From: Nymphaea colorata
Taxonomy: Eukaryota > Streptophyta > Magnoliopsida > Nymphaeales > Nymphaeaceae
Direction: 5' to 3'
Assembly: GCF_008831285.2 (NCBI RefSeq)
Contig: NC_045138.2
Coordinates: forward strand, 17,703,934-17,767,933
Length of the DNA stretch: 64,000 nt
Below the pieces are notes generated by a model. That model was not told the DNA's origin and did no database searches. It was given only the letters and a program-made list of their open reading frames with translations. A program made the translations under genes and the position numbers. Below, piece after piece: positions 25,682-36,242 of this stretch. The stretch's first letter is position 1, and every line of letters begins with the position of its first letter.

Positions 25682-26175
25682 TACAAATAGTGGAGTTCAT
25701 CTCCCTTCCATTCCCCTGCATTGACGCTGCTTCCTGGTGTTCATCTCCAAAAGGAAGAAAAAAAAGTGAGGTAATTCTCCAATCCCTTCTTTCATTTTCT
25801 GTGACGCCAAAGTATACTTTCTGTGACACCAAAGTTAATATGTCACTTGTTAGCTTTATGTAGTCAAGTTTGCATTGTATATATATATATATGTGAATTA
25901 ATGTCACTGGTTGAGCTTGGTCAACCGCTCGACCTTCAAAATTTTCCTTCTCGTTATTGATGGGAGAGCTTCGTGGAAATGCAAGCCACCTTGACAAAAT
26001 GTTTAGATGATAAATTCCAAATGTTCGATTCCCAATTGCTAAATACTTTGGTGTCACAGAAAATGAAAGAAGGGATTGGAGAATTACCTCATTTTTTTTC
26101 TTCCTTTTGGAGATGAACACCAGGAAGCAGCTTCAATGCAGGGGAATGGAAGTGAGATGAAATCCACTATTTGTA
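25682..26175. repeat. Long inverted repeat (134-bp arms, 227-bp loop)
   Basis: The left arm 25682-25815 starts TACAAATAGTGGAGTTCATC. The right arm 26043-26175, read on the minus strand, starts TACAAATAGTGGATTTCATC and stays aligned to CCAAAGTAT. I count about four substitutions and one 1-base indel, roughly 96% identity. A transcript would form a long near-perfect hairpin. The arms resemble the long terminal repeats of a Mutator-like MITE, but I see no 9-bp target-site duplication. A (TA)n tract lies in the loop. No coding capacity was recognised. Confidence 0.9.
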
Positions 26176-26183
26176 TGATTCGC

Positions 26184-26314
26184 CATATATATGAACTTTG
26201 ACATTTTCTTCAACCACATTGTTTTGGGTTGTTAGAGCTCATCCGTATAGTCAACAATCTGACCAAACCACTATAGATATATATTCTCCTTACGACTATA
26301 TATATATATATACC

Positions 26315-26348
<34 letters not shown>

Positions 26349-26946
26349 CCTGTAACTTTTGAAATTTTACAATAGTGGCATGAAGTAAATAAGCAAATTG
26401 ATAAGATATATTTGACTGGCATAAGTTTTCAATATGGTTGTGTTTGGTTCCCCACGGATTTCAGATCCAAGGGAATTTGAAATCCACGGTTTTTTCAGAT
26501 TATGGATTTCAGAATCCAACCCCAACATGGATCTCAAATCCATACTGCAAGAATTGTGGATTTTAGCACGCGAAGGAACTTATATATCGCAACGTCAGCT
26601 ACATTTTCCTATCCCATTTAATAACTGAGTTGAAAAATAACGTTTTATTCACTACGTAATTGACTCAAAATATTTATACATGTTCATAAGGTTTTTTTTT
26701 TTTTCGTTAAAAAGGTACAACCGTTCAGCTTCCAAGTTTTAAAATGACCATTAAATGAATCCCAAGCCCATGACCCCCCATTTGCAATTTTATTATTATA
26801 AATACCCAGGTGATGGGAGATCTTGCAAACCAAAGAACTTAAATTTTTTGTTAAATTTATCTCTTTTTGTATTGAATATTCAACGGAAAATATTTAATTA
26901 AAACAAAAGTAAAAATTCACTTATCAAATGTGAGTGTTGAATGTTG
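26184..26946. repeat. Long dispersed duplication, family 2, copy A
   Basis: It shares sequence with 45259-46172 from CATATATATGAACTTTGAC to GTGAGTGTTGAATGTTG. It includes a TA/GA microsatellite (about 26297-26348) and a block beginning GTTTGGTTCCCCACGGATTT. About 125 bp present in copy B (about 45664-45788) are missing here between GTGGATTTTA and GCACGCGAAGG. No open frame is conserved. Confidence 0.85.
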
Positions 26947-27482
26947 TTTGGGAATGTGGGTTGACATGTGTTGACTTTGGTTGACAGAACTAACCATGGT
27001 CTAACCTCTGGGTCCCACACTTCTTTTAAAACCCTTAATAAAGCTGTGGCTACCTGTATGAAGTTTTCTCTCAATTTGTCTTCTCTGAAATCATTATTAT
27101 TATTATTATCTATTTTTCATTTCTCTTTTACTTAATTTTTATTTTTTATCTTGTGTTCAAAACTCAAAAGTACTGTGAAAAGTGGTGAACATTTTCATCC
27201 CTTTCTGCTTTTGACTTTCATATGAGATTGTGTGAACGAAGGTTTTCAATTTGAGTGCAATATTTGTTGAGCCTTTCTGAAATACAAGAAAGTGAAAAAA
27301 GCTAGATTAAGTGAGAAGGAAGCCCGAAAACCTCGAAGTTCATGCACAATTCTTCCAAATTTCAGATGGAAAGAAAAAAGAAAGTGAACGGCTGAGATTG
27401 CAGCTCTTGCTTCTTCCCTGTCATCAAGTACAGGCCATGATTGCAGGTCTTGCTTTTTGGAAAAACTTGTATCATATTTGAA

Positions 27483-27644
27483 TCTGATTCTTACTTTAAC
27501 ATCCAAAACTATATTATAGAGATTGAGTATAAAATATTTATTTAAAACTATATCTGACCCGAGTCTGATTCTTACTTTAACATCCAAAACTATATCATAG
27601 AGATTGATTATGAAATATTTATTTAAAACTATATCTGACCCGAG
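27483..27644. repeat. 81-bp tandem duplication
   Basis: Copies at 27483-27563 and 27564-27644 share TCTGATTCTTACTTTAACAT through CTGACCCGAG with a few substitutions. Confidence 0.85.
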
Positions 27645-27913
27645 TTTGATTCGGGCCAATATTTACTTAAATCTGAATCTAAATTGGAATGCGATCAGAC
27701 ATCATTTTTTACATCTAAATCCAATCCGAATTCTTAATGAAATATGTATATTTTTATATCAATTTTTTAAATGTGGTTTCAGTTAGATATCATATCTATA
27801 TCGGACTTATTGACCTCCCTACTTACAACATAGTGAATTAAACTTGTTGCTGAGATTGGACATGCATGAAAAATTTTGAATTAATATTTTGTTTCATTCA
27901 ATCACCTTTTGTT

Positions 27914-28090
27914 AAGGCTGGGCATCGGGCCGGGTCGGCTCGGCCCGTAAAAATTGACAAAAGTTAAGCCCATTAACATTATCGGGCCGGCCAGAGACCC
28001 GGCCCATTTATAACCGTGCCGATGAAGTATCGACCCTTGAGCTTGAGATTGTGTTAGAGGCCCAGCGTGGCCAGACCCGATTATTCGCTC
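27914..28090. mobile_element. Second GC-rich GGCCC-motif element (partial)
   Basis: TTAAGGCTGGGCATCGGGCC at the left edge matches, in reverse orientation, the right end of the element at 20281-20835. GGCCGG/GGCCCA words follow. The right end is not clear. Confidence 0.45.
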
Positions 28091-28099
28091 GGGTTTGGC

Positions 28100-29590
28100 C
28101 TCCTGCAAGCTGTAGGGACTCCACTTTTCAAGTTTTCTCCTTTTTTTTCTCAATTGTCGTAGAGCCGTGGGTGATGGACAACGGGCAGGACTGGAGCGGC
28201 AAAAGACCACCGCCTCAGGCGCCACACACCACACTCAGTCCTTTGAGCAAAAAAAGAAAATGACTCCACGATCACGTTCAGGTCAAGCCAGATCGTCCTT
28301 TTCACCAAACGAGCAGAGTCTTCTGTTCTGTTCTGGTGAAACACTCGGCTTTGTTTGAGTCAAACGCGGTACCACACTTGTACCCGATACGGCTCGATAC
28401 ATTTAACAGAACCAAATCCGAGACACTTGCGAGTCCACCATAGTACCGCGTAGCCTGCCTTGTTAACAAGGCCTTCCACCACCATACAAACCTCTTTTGG
28501 GTCTTTAAATATTCAACTTTCCCTTATATCATAAATGATGAAAAGACTTTTAGCGAGGAACCCTAATATTCCTTCCCATGGTTGGCCCAATCAGTAAGTA
28601 GTGTGAAAAAATAAAATTTTAATGCAATATTAATGAATCGCATTATGCCTAAAAAGGCTTCAATTTTTATAGTTCATGATTTAGAACATGCTACTGTATG
28701 AATCTTAAACCCGCGACTTTGGACAACTGTAGTAAGTTGTAGTAAGTTGGTTAATCTGAAAAAGTTTTGTGATTGAAGTTTGGACTTGCTAGGGAAAGGA
28801 AAAAAAAAAAAAAAAAGCAGGAAAGCATGACGGCCAGTCTCCCTTCATATAACAAAATGGTTTCCTTATCGGTTCTCAAACTTAATGTCTTCAACACTAC
28901 TCATTCATTAGTTAAAGGTTGTTTAGCATTAGAAACAATATATACTTGTTCCATGAATTTACCACAAAATTTAGAGAAATTAATATCTTGTTCCTAATGT
29001 CAAACCGGCCTTTAATGACATCTTGAACATGTGTTCTTGTAGGAACATTTGTTTTGATGTCGTTGAGAACTGCCCATTACAAGAAGTACAAGACTACAAG
29101 GGAGAAAAATTCTATTTTACGGTTAGTAGGTTTCCATGCAGATCTGATAGTCTCGGTTTTCTGTATCGGTTAATCTCGAGTGGCCGATACGTATGTCCGG
29201 GGACCCGAGAACGAACCGAGAAAAGTGGCACCGACGGTGTAATGCTGAACAGTGGAGAAATAAACAGACGACGGAACGTGTTTCCCCAAGTCCCCGAAAT
29301 TCAAGATCCTAAAACCGGTAAGCACGTAGAGATCAAGCCGGCATTATCATACTGGCACGTTCATCGAATCAGTTGGAGAGAGAGACCGTCGATGGACTTC
29401 GAGCGTCAATCGTTGCTTCCATGTGGCAGCAGCCAGCAGTACTTGATTTCCAAGTGAACGCCTGAATATATTTCTCATTTCATTAGCACCATTATCGCAG
29501 ATGAAGTTAAAAAGCCTGGGAGGAGAGAAAGAACAGACGGGGGAAGAGGGAAGGAAAAGATGAAAAGTGAGGGCGATAAAAAGGAAAGCG
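28100..29590. other. Upstream region of the NEK locus, no supported gene
   Basis: A 144-codon plus-strand frame (29023-29457) is open in moderately GC-rich DNA but shows no domain. It lies where a promoter for the NEK locus would be, so I treat it as chance. Confidence 0.4.
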
Positions 29591-29599
29591 AAAGGAGAC

Positions 29600-29778
29600 G
29601 ACAGTTTGAAGTTTGAACGCTCGCTTTGCCGCTCCTTTCCCCCGGGAAGAATGGAAGAAGACGAGCGGGAGAAGATCGGCCGTCTTCTCTCTGCATTTCG
29701 TTCTGCGCAAGTGGAGGATGTGTAAATTTTCGTTGCCGAACGGAGACATTCCTGGTTCCATCGGATCCGAGGGCGCAG
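29600..29778 (+). other. Probable 5'UTR exon of the truncated NEK gene
   Basis: A GC-richer block ends at GGGCGCAG/GTACGT, a strong donor at 29779. The matching acceptor would be TTTGGCAG/GGTTCAAC at 31935, just before the NEK ATG, giving a 2.16-kb leader intron that is T-rich as plant introns are. The 5' edge is approximate. Leader introns are common in plant NEK genes. Confidence 0.55.
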
Positions 29779-31983
29779 GTACGTCCTATCCTGGTCACCG
29801 TTTGGATGTTTGCGGCGAGATCGCGATCTCGTGATCCTTTCGTTTCTTTTTCTCGTCGTTTTTTTTGCACCGTTCCGTGATCTACGTGCGTTTTTTTCCC
29901 CTCTCGGTTGCTTCTTCGCGTACTCTTTGATCTCGTTCTGAGTCGCCCTCGCGTTTCGGGGTAAGAGGCGGAGTCTTGCTTGTGTTGTTGCTTCTTGCTT
30001 GAGTTCTTCCGCATTTTCTCTTCCGTTTCTAGTTTGACGGAAGTAGTTGAAGCTTAATGCGTCTACTTTTTCGTTTACTTTTTGTGTTGCTTGTGTCTTT
30101 TTCTTTTTCTCTTAATTTTGATGAAATGAGTATTGTTTTTCTTGGGATTGTGTTGTGCTTTTTTTTTTTTCTTCTACTTTCCTGTTTTTGATCGAACGAC
30201 GGATTTATCTCGTTCTTCTTGATTTATTGCTCCTTTAATTTGTCTTTTGCTACAAGGGAAACTCTTATTCTTGATTAACTCTCTCTCTCTCTCTCTCTTC
30301 ATTTCAGCAATGCGACGATCCTTTTTTATTTTTATTTCGATTTTAAAAGCAGTTCATTTCTCTTGGATTTCTTGAAAGGAGGAGAAATCTCGTCGTAAAT
30401 TTTCTTCTTCCTTCTTCGTTACTTTGTTCCGCTGGTTGCTCGAACAACGGCGCACCATCGTTTTTCTTGCATTTATTTCCCTTGTTTTTTCATTTCTTTC
30501 TCCCTGCCTGCGAGCTAAAACCTTTCTTTTAGGTCGATTTACTCCTTCTTTTATGGCATTTTCTCGTCGTTTTGCTCTTCTTTTTCGTTTTTTAATAGCT
30601 CTCTCTCCCTCACTCTCGGCGTCAAGCGTCAGACACTCCCGTTCGCATATTCGGAGGGCGACGAATGAAGGATTTATCTGCGTTCTGTATTTTCGCCGCT
30701 TATCTAGAGAGAAGTGTGCGCTTGCTGTAAGCAGAAGCGTAATGCTTTCCTTTTCTGCCTTTTCCGGGATATTATTCGCCAACCACCAAACTTGCGTCTG
30801 TCTGTCTCTCTCTCTCTCTCTGGAAAATGCTGGAAAAGGTGGATGGTAGCTATGAAGACGGTAAACCAGTTTCCATCGCGTTCATTAGACGTTCTTTAAT
30901 CTGCTTCTTTTTGCGTCGCCATCAGCATTTGGTGGATGTTATTCCTCCTTTATTAGGTTACGATATGTGTATCTCTTTATTTTACCATTTTTTAATTTTC
31001 ATTCTTGATCAACGTCATGAAATCCTCGTCTTCTGTTGAATAATTATGATGCGTGAGATTGTCTGGACAATGTACTTCTAGACGCTTTTCGGACGACAAG
31101 TGTCAGACGAAAGTCAAGCAGAAACCTTAATGGCTTGTGAAATTTGTGAATAGATGGCATTTGTATTATCATTGTCTTTGTGTGTGCTTAACGGGGAAGG
31201 AGAGAAAAGTTAGAGACTTGGAGGCTTCCTATACTTATTTCCGCAAAGTGTATGCTTCGTTTTTCACTTTCAGTTCTTATAGAGGAAATGAAGATAGTAG
31301 TTTTCGTGGTTTAGAGGTTGCCATCGTTTCCCTTTTTGGTTTTGTGCTTGCAAGTTTCGCGGGTTGGGTCTTTCTCCTGTTTCTTTCGCTATTGGTTTTC
31401 ACCAGCTTAAGAATGTCACCTTGGTTTATTCTTCTGTTTGGTGTTCCTGTTCTCGAGCTGAACATTTTTCATTGATCTAGGCCCTTTTCCTTCTTTTGAC
31501 CTTGTTATTTGACGATTATTTTCTTCCTTTTTTTTCCCCATTCCTTTTCCTAATATGGCCGAAACCAATTCCTGCCTTCTTACAAGGACGGTCTTGTAGC
31601 TTGTCATTTCGAATTCGTTTTTTTCCTCTTAAAGTTCTCTAGTTTTCAGGTTGTGTCTGACTAGTGAAACATTTTTGTATTTGTCTAGTGAATGTGAATA
31701 TGCTGTTCACTAATATGAGGACATTTGAAATAGTGCATCCATGATTCTTGAATCTGACTGCCTGTGATTGATTTTTTACCAACATTGTACTCTTGATTTT
31801 GTTTTGGTTCTGTATCTTTTTCTCTTTCTGCATTCTTGAGAGCGGATAGTTACTTTGTTCGGTGGCATACTTAGACATTACATTTTTTTCCCTCAATTTA
31901 AGTTTGAACTGTCCTCATGGTTCTCATTTGGCAGGGTTCAACTGTTTGGAGTTTGCAGGACTTCCTATTTCTTGAAGAAGAAA

Positions 31984-33121
31984 ATGGATCAGTACGAGGT
32001 GTTAGAGCAGTTTGGTAAAGGTGCCTTCGGTTCTGCTCTTCTTGTGAGGCATAAGCAAGAAAAAAAGAAGTAAGAACTTGAAATTACCTATGTTAATATT
32101 TTTATTTCTTCTTCCCCATCCTTGATTTAGAGACTGTTAAAAGTTCTCTTAATTTTCTTCTGTTTCTTAATTTCTATAGGTATGCATTGACGAAAATCCG
32201 TCTTGATTTAGAGAGTGTTAGAAGTTCTCTTAATTTTCTTCTGTTTCTTAATTTCTATAGGTATGTATTGAAGAAAATCCGTCTTGCTCATCAGACAGAT
32301 CGCTGCTGGAGATCTGCACATCAAGAAGTGGGTGCTTGTTATGGATCATTTGTGTCTGGAAAGTTGATCCTTCACTTGGTGTTGCATGGGATTGTGTTGG
32401 AAGAAGAAAAATTAAGATAAAGAACAACATCTTTGCTATCAGCCACTATTTGTAGATCATTGAACTTGACTTGGATATCCTCGTGAAATAATTGATACAA
32501 TTTTTTGGTGTTGATGCCTTGAATTTTGTCCTGTTGCCCATGGAAATTTTCAGGGTTTATTCAATGCAAATGTGTTTGTTTCCTTTCTGTTTTTCATTGA
32601 AAATTTGGGATATTAAGGCCTTGCACTCTGCACTTTGCATTGTTAGTACTTGGGTCTTGAATGATTTCTATAGCAGAATCTGGCTAGCCATTATCTGAAA
32701 CCAACAAGAAACTTCCGTTTCTATTGCCCAATAATCTTAAGGCTGGAAATTATAGAATAGTGACATCTGTTTGCGCAAATGTTGGTGTGATTAACTTGTC
32801 GTGATGGATTGCTCATGTTGAGATGTCAGAATTTTTTATGTTGTCAACTTCCATATATTGGTCCAATGGTCTAGAAATTTTCTTCACCAGCCTGTGATCT
32901 AAAAACTTTTAATGAAATAGCAGCTTTGTTCTGAAGCATTTAGGGCATTGCCTCACCCATCAGGTATCAGAATCCAGCAGCAAAATAAACTGGACTTTTG
33001 TATGTTTTTTTTTTGTAAGGTATATCGGTTTATTCTCCATGGTTGGTCTTTGTAGATGGAGCTTATTTCAAGAGTCCGGAATCCATATATTGTGGAATAT
33101 AAAGATTCTTGGGTAGAGAAG
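31984..33121 (+). pseudogene. NEK: Truncated NIMA-related (NEK) kinase, first three coding exons only
   Basis: Exons 31984-32069, 32261-32327 and 33056-33121 splice to 73 codons. The product starts [20 protein letters not shown] and ends NPYIVEYKDSWVEK, the N-lobe start of plant NEK kinases. The glycine loop GKGAFGSA is at residues 11-18, the ATP-binding lysine in YVLKKIRL at about 33, and the alpha-C segment in SAHQEMELI at about 48-56. Plant NEKs continue GCYVCIIIGYCEGGDM into the HRD and DFG motifs; I find no such exon in the following 6 kb or elsewhere in the window. Further signs of decay are a Trp where relatives have Arg (DRCWRSAHQE), a weak donor GTGGGT, and a duplicated exon-2 acceptor. 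It could still be transcribed. A functional kinase is excluded unless exons lie far away. Confidence 0.85.
32121..32282 (+). repeat. 81-bp tandem duplication spanning intron 1 end and start of NEK exon 2
   Basis: Copies 32121-32201 and 32202-32282 each run from CTTGATTTAGAGA(C/G)TGTTA through the acceptor TTTCTATAG/GTATG to AAAATCCGT. Each therefore carries a polypyrimidine tract, an acceptor and the first eight or so codons of exon 2. The upstream acceptor stays in frame through the second copy, with no stop, and would add 27 residues (YALTKIRLDLES...). Confidence 0.92.
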
Positions 33122-33129
33122 GTCAGTAT

Positions 33130-35915
33130 TAATTCAGAATCTATTATTCATTTGCTACTGTTTTATTTAATTTGTGCTCCTATATTAAGAATCAAGACCT
33201 AATTTCCACAAAAATGCACATGTGATAGTTTATTACTGTAGCTTGTTCTGTACTTCTTTTGTAATAGGAATTTTCTTTGCTAGAAGCTGTCTCAACTAGC
33301 ATAAGAGCTAAATTTATGACCTTTTATGCTTCTCAAATGTGACATAATTCATTGATAGTCCTGACATATCTTCATTATTAGCTTCGCAATGTTGGAAAAG
33401 AGTAGTTCTGCATACTGCCATGGAAGGTTAGAAAGTAATATTTCTGCATACATGGAGTCAAGTTTTAGAAAATAATAGTTGTGCTGCGAATTGACAAATA
33501 GTAATGGGGGAGAAAATGCCAAGTTGTCATGCTACCTCATCCTTTTCTGCTTGTTTTATATCTGAATGTAAGAAATGAATTTCCTTGCCATCTTAAACAT
33601 TTTCTTCTTTCAGTGACCAAACAAAGGTGGCTGAACGAAACATTTTCATCCTGTCTAATACTATCTACATGCATGGTGAAAATTTTAAACCAGATACTGG
33701 TGAAACAATCAACTGTTCAGAAATTTTCACCAACAACCGCTCCTCTCAACAGCCTTCTTGATTTCTCATATGCAACGCTTTAACCACTGTGACAGACAAA
33801 GAAATAAGATGAATAAGCTAAAATAACACAAAAGTTAGACCATTACGTGTAGCATACCATGATTTAGTTAAAGAAATAATAGCCAGAAATTGAAGGTGAT
33901 ATATGTATACTAACAACAGCGTTTCAGATAGGAGAATCATCTTGGAGCCACCATGTAATGACAAATTATTCATATGGAAACCAGGTGACCCAAATATAAC
34001 ACAGTTCTACAACAATTGAAGTCCATAGAGTAAAAGCCCAAAACAACAGATTAGTTAATGTTGCACTTGCAAGAGACTCATTTTAACTTGCAGGACGTAT
34101 AGTCAATGCCACCACCAGAGCAAAACAATCACTCTGTACCTGGGAATTGCCAATTTCTACATCCAAGAACTGGACATATTCTTTCAGAACCTTGAAATCT
34201 TGCAACCATAAAGGGGAAACACAATACATGTTGCATTGCCGACTTGCCGACAAAGATGCAGTGATGCACCACAACAGACGGCTCAGTATGAACCTAAAAA
34301 GGAAGTTTAAGAGCAAATTAGACTGTAACTAGTGCACTAACTACTAAGCCACTAACATGAAAAACAAAAAAATATGAAGTTTTCAGGAACTGAACAATTT
34401 GTATTCTGCCCTCCTACTAATATGCAAAAATCACTAGAACATTGTAAAAAATATCATTGCCAGGCAGCAAGCATGTCTAAATATGCATGAGCATTGACAA
34501 TCAAGGCACATGAATATTCAAGACAAATTTGTTATGCTTCTTTTGAATGAAACTTGTTAAAGAGATTGGTCTCAGATGCTGCACTCACATCTCAAAAGTG
34601 TCAACATCATTCAGTCAAAATCATAGCTACAATCAGATAGGTTGATTGACTAAACAGGTAATTAACTTGCATAAAGGTTTGTCAATCAAGTTACTGATGA
34701 AAAGTTTCCCTAAAGAACCTATGAACTGTGAACTTGCAGTTTACCTGGACCCTGCTCACTAAGTTCACACACCACATACTGTCGAGAAGACCCAGACACT
34801 GCAATGCAGTACTGTAGAGATGTAAAGAAAAATAAGAACTCAACCAATGTTCCCTCGGAATATATCTAGAAACATATAAACATACCTAATGTTTGATACA
34901 ACAATTAGAGTACTTCCAATTAGCGGGGACAAAACAAGAGGTGCTTCCTTACAACGAACTCAAGTTACAAAAACCATTCATGAATGTCAACCTTCACGTA
35001 CAGCAATAATATTAAAGGACCTTCAGCATGACCAACTATGCCAAGCTGCCTAATGTGTACCATTGATATTTGAAGGATTGCATAGACTAAAGCTTTGATG
35101 ACATCTGCATTACCTGCTTCAAGCAAGGCTTCTATTTTTACTTACTGCATTCAAAAACCCTTGGAGGATCCATCGACTCTGTTTGTCTGTCTTGAAGCAT
35201 CTTCACCTTCCATGGTTTAAATCTTTTTCTTTTATTCACCTTCTCAACCCACAAGGCTCTCATGCGCATGCTCATCAAATATTGCCCTTTCAGTAATTCC
35301 CACCCAAATGTGTTGAACATTGAAAAACACTTCAAGCATTCAAATGCCTTGTCATTCCAAGAAAATTACGATAAAAAGACAGAGAATTAAAAGACCACCT
35401 GTGTGACAATTGCATAAAGTGGTAGTGTGCTGTAGCTGCAAGGACCTTGAATAATCAGCCTGCACCTCATGAGCATTTTGTTCGAGAGAAGAGAGAGAGA
35501 GATCCAACTATAAGTCTTGGAATAATGAAACCAATTCTCCCTTGCAGCCATACAATTTGCCTGAAGGAGCTTCGGTCTGAGTAAAGCATTAACCACCCAA
35601 AAACAAATCTAGTTCTACTAGTTCATATCAGTCATGGAGAACAGCTCCAGTTCCAGTCAAGAGGGCTGCAAAGTATCCACAAACAACCAATATACGTGCA
35701 GAAAAAAGGAGCTTTAGGGAGAGTGCACTTCGTATCTTTCACTTCTCCTGAAAGAGTGCTAACTTAACCCAAATAATTAAGATTCCAAAACAGTGCATTT
35801 AGATATGGTTCTCAGATCACGTCACTTATATCAACCATTAACCATCTCTAAGATTTAAACTTTGGCATGCCCAACTTGCAATGAAAAAAGCGAACAAGAA
35901 AGTTGATAAATATTC
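33130..35915. other. Region downstream of truncated NEK, no gene assigned
   Basis: I searched both strands for the missing kinase exons and found none. Minus-strand frames at 35596-35387, 35335-35138 and 34316-34083 contain protein-like stretches (for example KEYVQFLDVEIGNSQ ending at a CAG/GTACAG donor) but match no family I can name. Confidence 0.4.
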
Positions 35916-35919
35916 TGTA

Positions 35920-36242
35920 TCACTCTAGAGAATTTATTGTTCGAGGAGGCTTTGAACCTAGCAAGAAATGAAACAATTCACTGTTCACTTTTATCAAACT
36001 ACAACCAGGCTCCTTCCTCACACTTCTATTTCCCATCAACTTCCTCACCTCTTCTGCTCCATCCCATCTGCAAATCGATGCATACATAATCGTCCACAGA
36101 ACATAGTCACCACTTTGATCCGGTCTGAGTTCAAGAAGCTTTTTTGTTGCACGTTCAGCTAAACAGAGGTCGCCTTAAATCGTACACGCCCCAAAAGTGT
36201 TATCCATATGATAGCATTAGGCTCAATTGCCATTCCTTCGCC
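35920..36242 (-). pseudogene. C-terminal fragment of an E-class PPR protein, frameshifted
   Basis: Reading from 36242, the frame gives GEGMAIEPNAIIWITLLG. It then shifts by one base near 36172-36178 and continues GDLCLAERATKKLLELRPDQ, SGDYVLWTIMYASICRWDG and AEEVRKLMGNRSVRKEPGCS to a stop at 35920. This is the end of a pentatricopeptide repeat array plus the E motif of PLS-class PPR proteins, which bind organellar RNA and often support C-to-U editing. The coding sequence begins directly at the edge of the dispersed repeat at 36243, and no PPR sequence is found beyond that repeat. The missing N-terminus, frameshift and early stop after LFHFLLG make this a pseudogene. Confidence 0.85.

Noticed and set aside
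29023-29457. 144-codon plus-strand frame upstream of NEK
   Set aside because: No recognisable motif, and its position fits a promoter region.
29475-30014. 179-codon minus-strand frame, and similar frames at 30354-30849
   Set aside because: Low-complexity Lys/Arg/Ser or Phe/Ser sequence from CT-rich leader-intron DNA of the NEK locus.
31137-31475. 112-codon plus-strand frame with hydrophobic stretches
   Set aside because: It lies inside the NEK leader intron; the hydrophobicity comes from T-rich intron sequence.
34083-35596. Minus-strand frames that could be exons of one gene (for example KEYVQFLDVEIGNSQ before a GT donor)
   Set aside because: No family recognised, splice phases could not be chained, and no start or stop context supports a gene.
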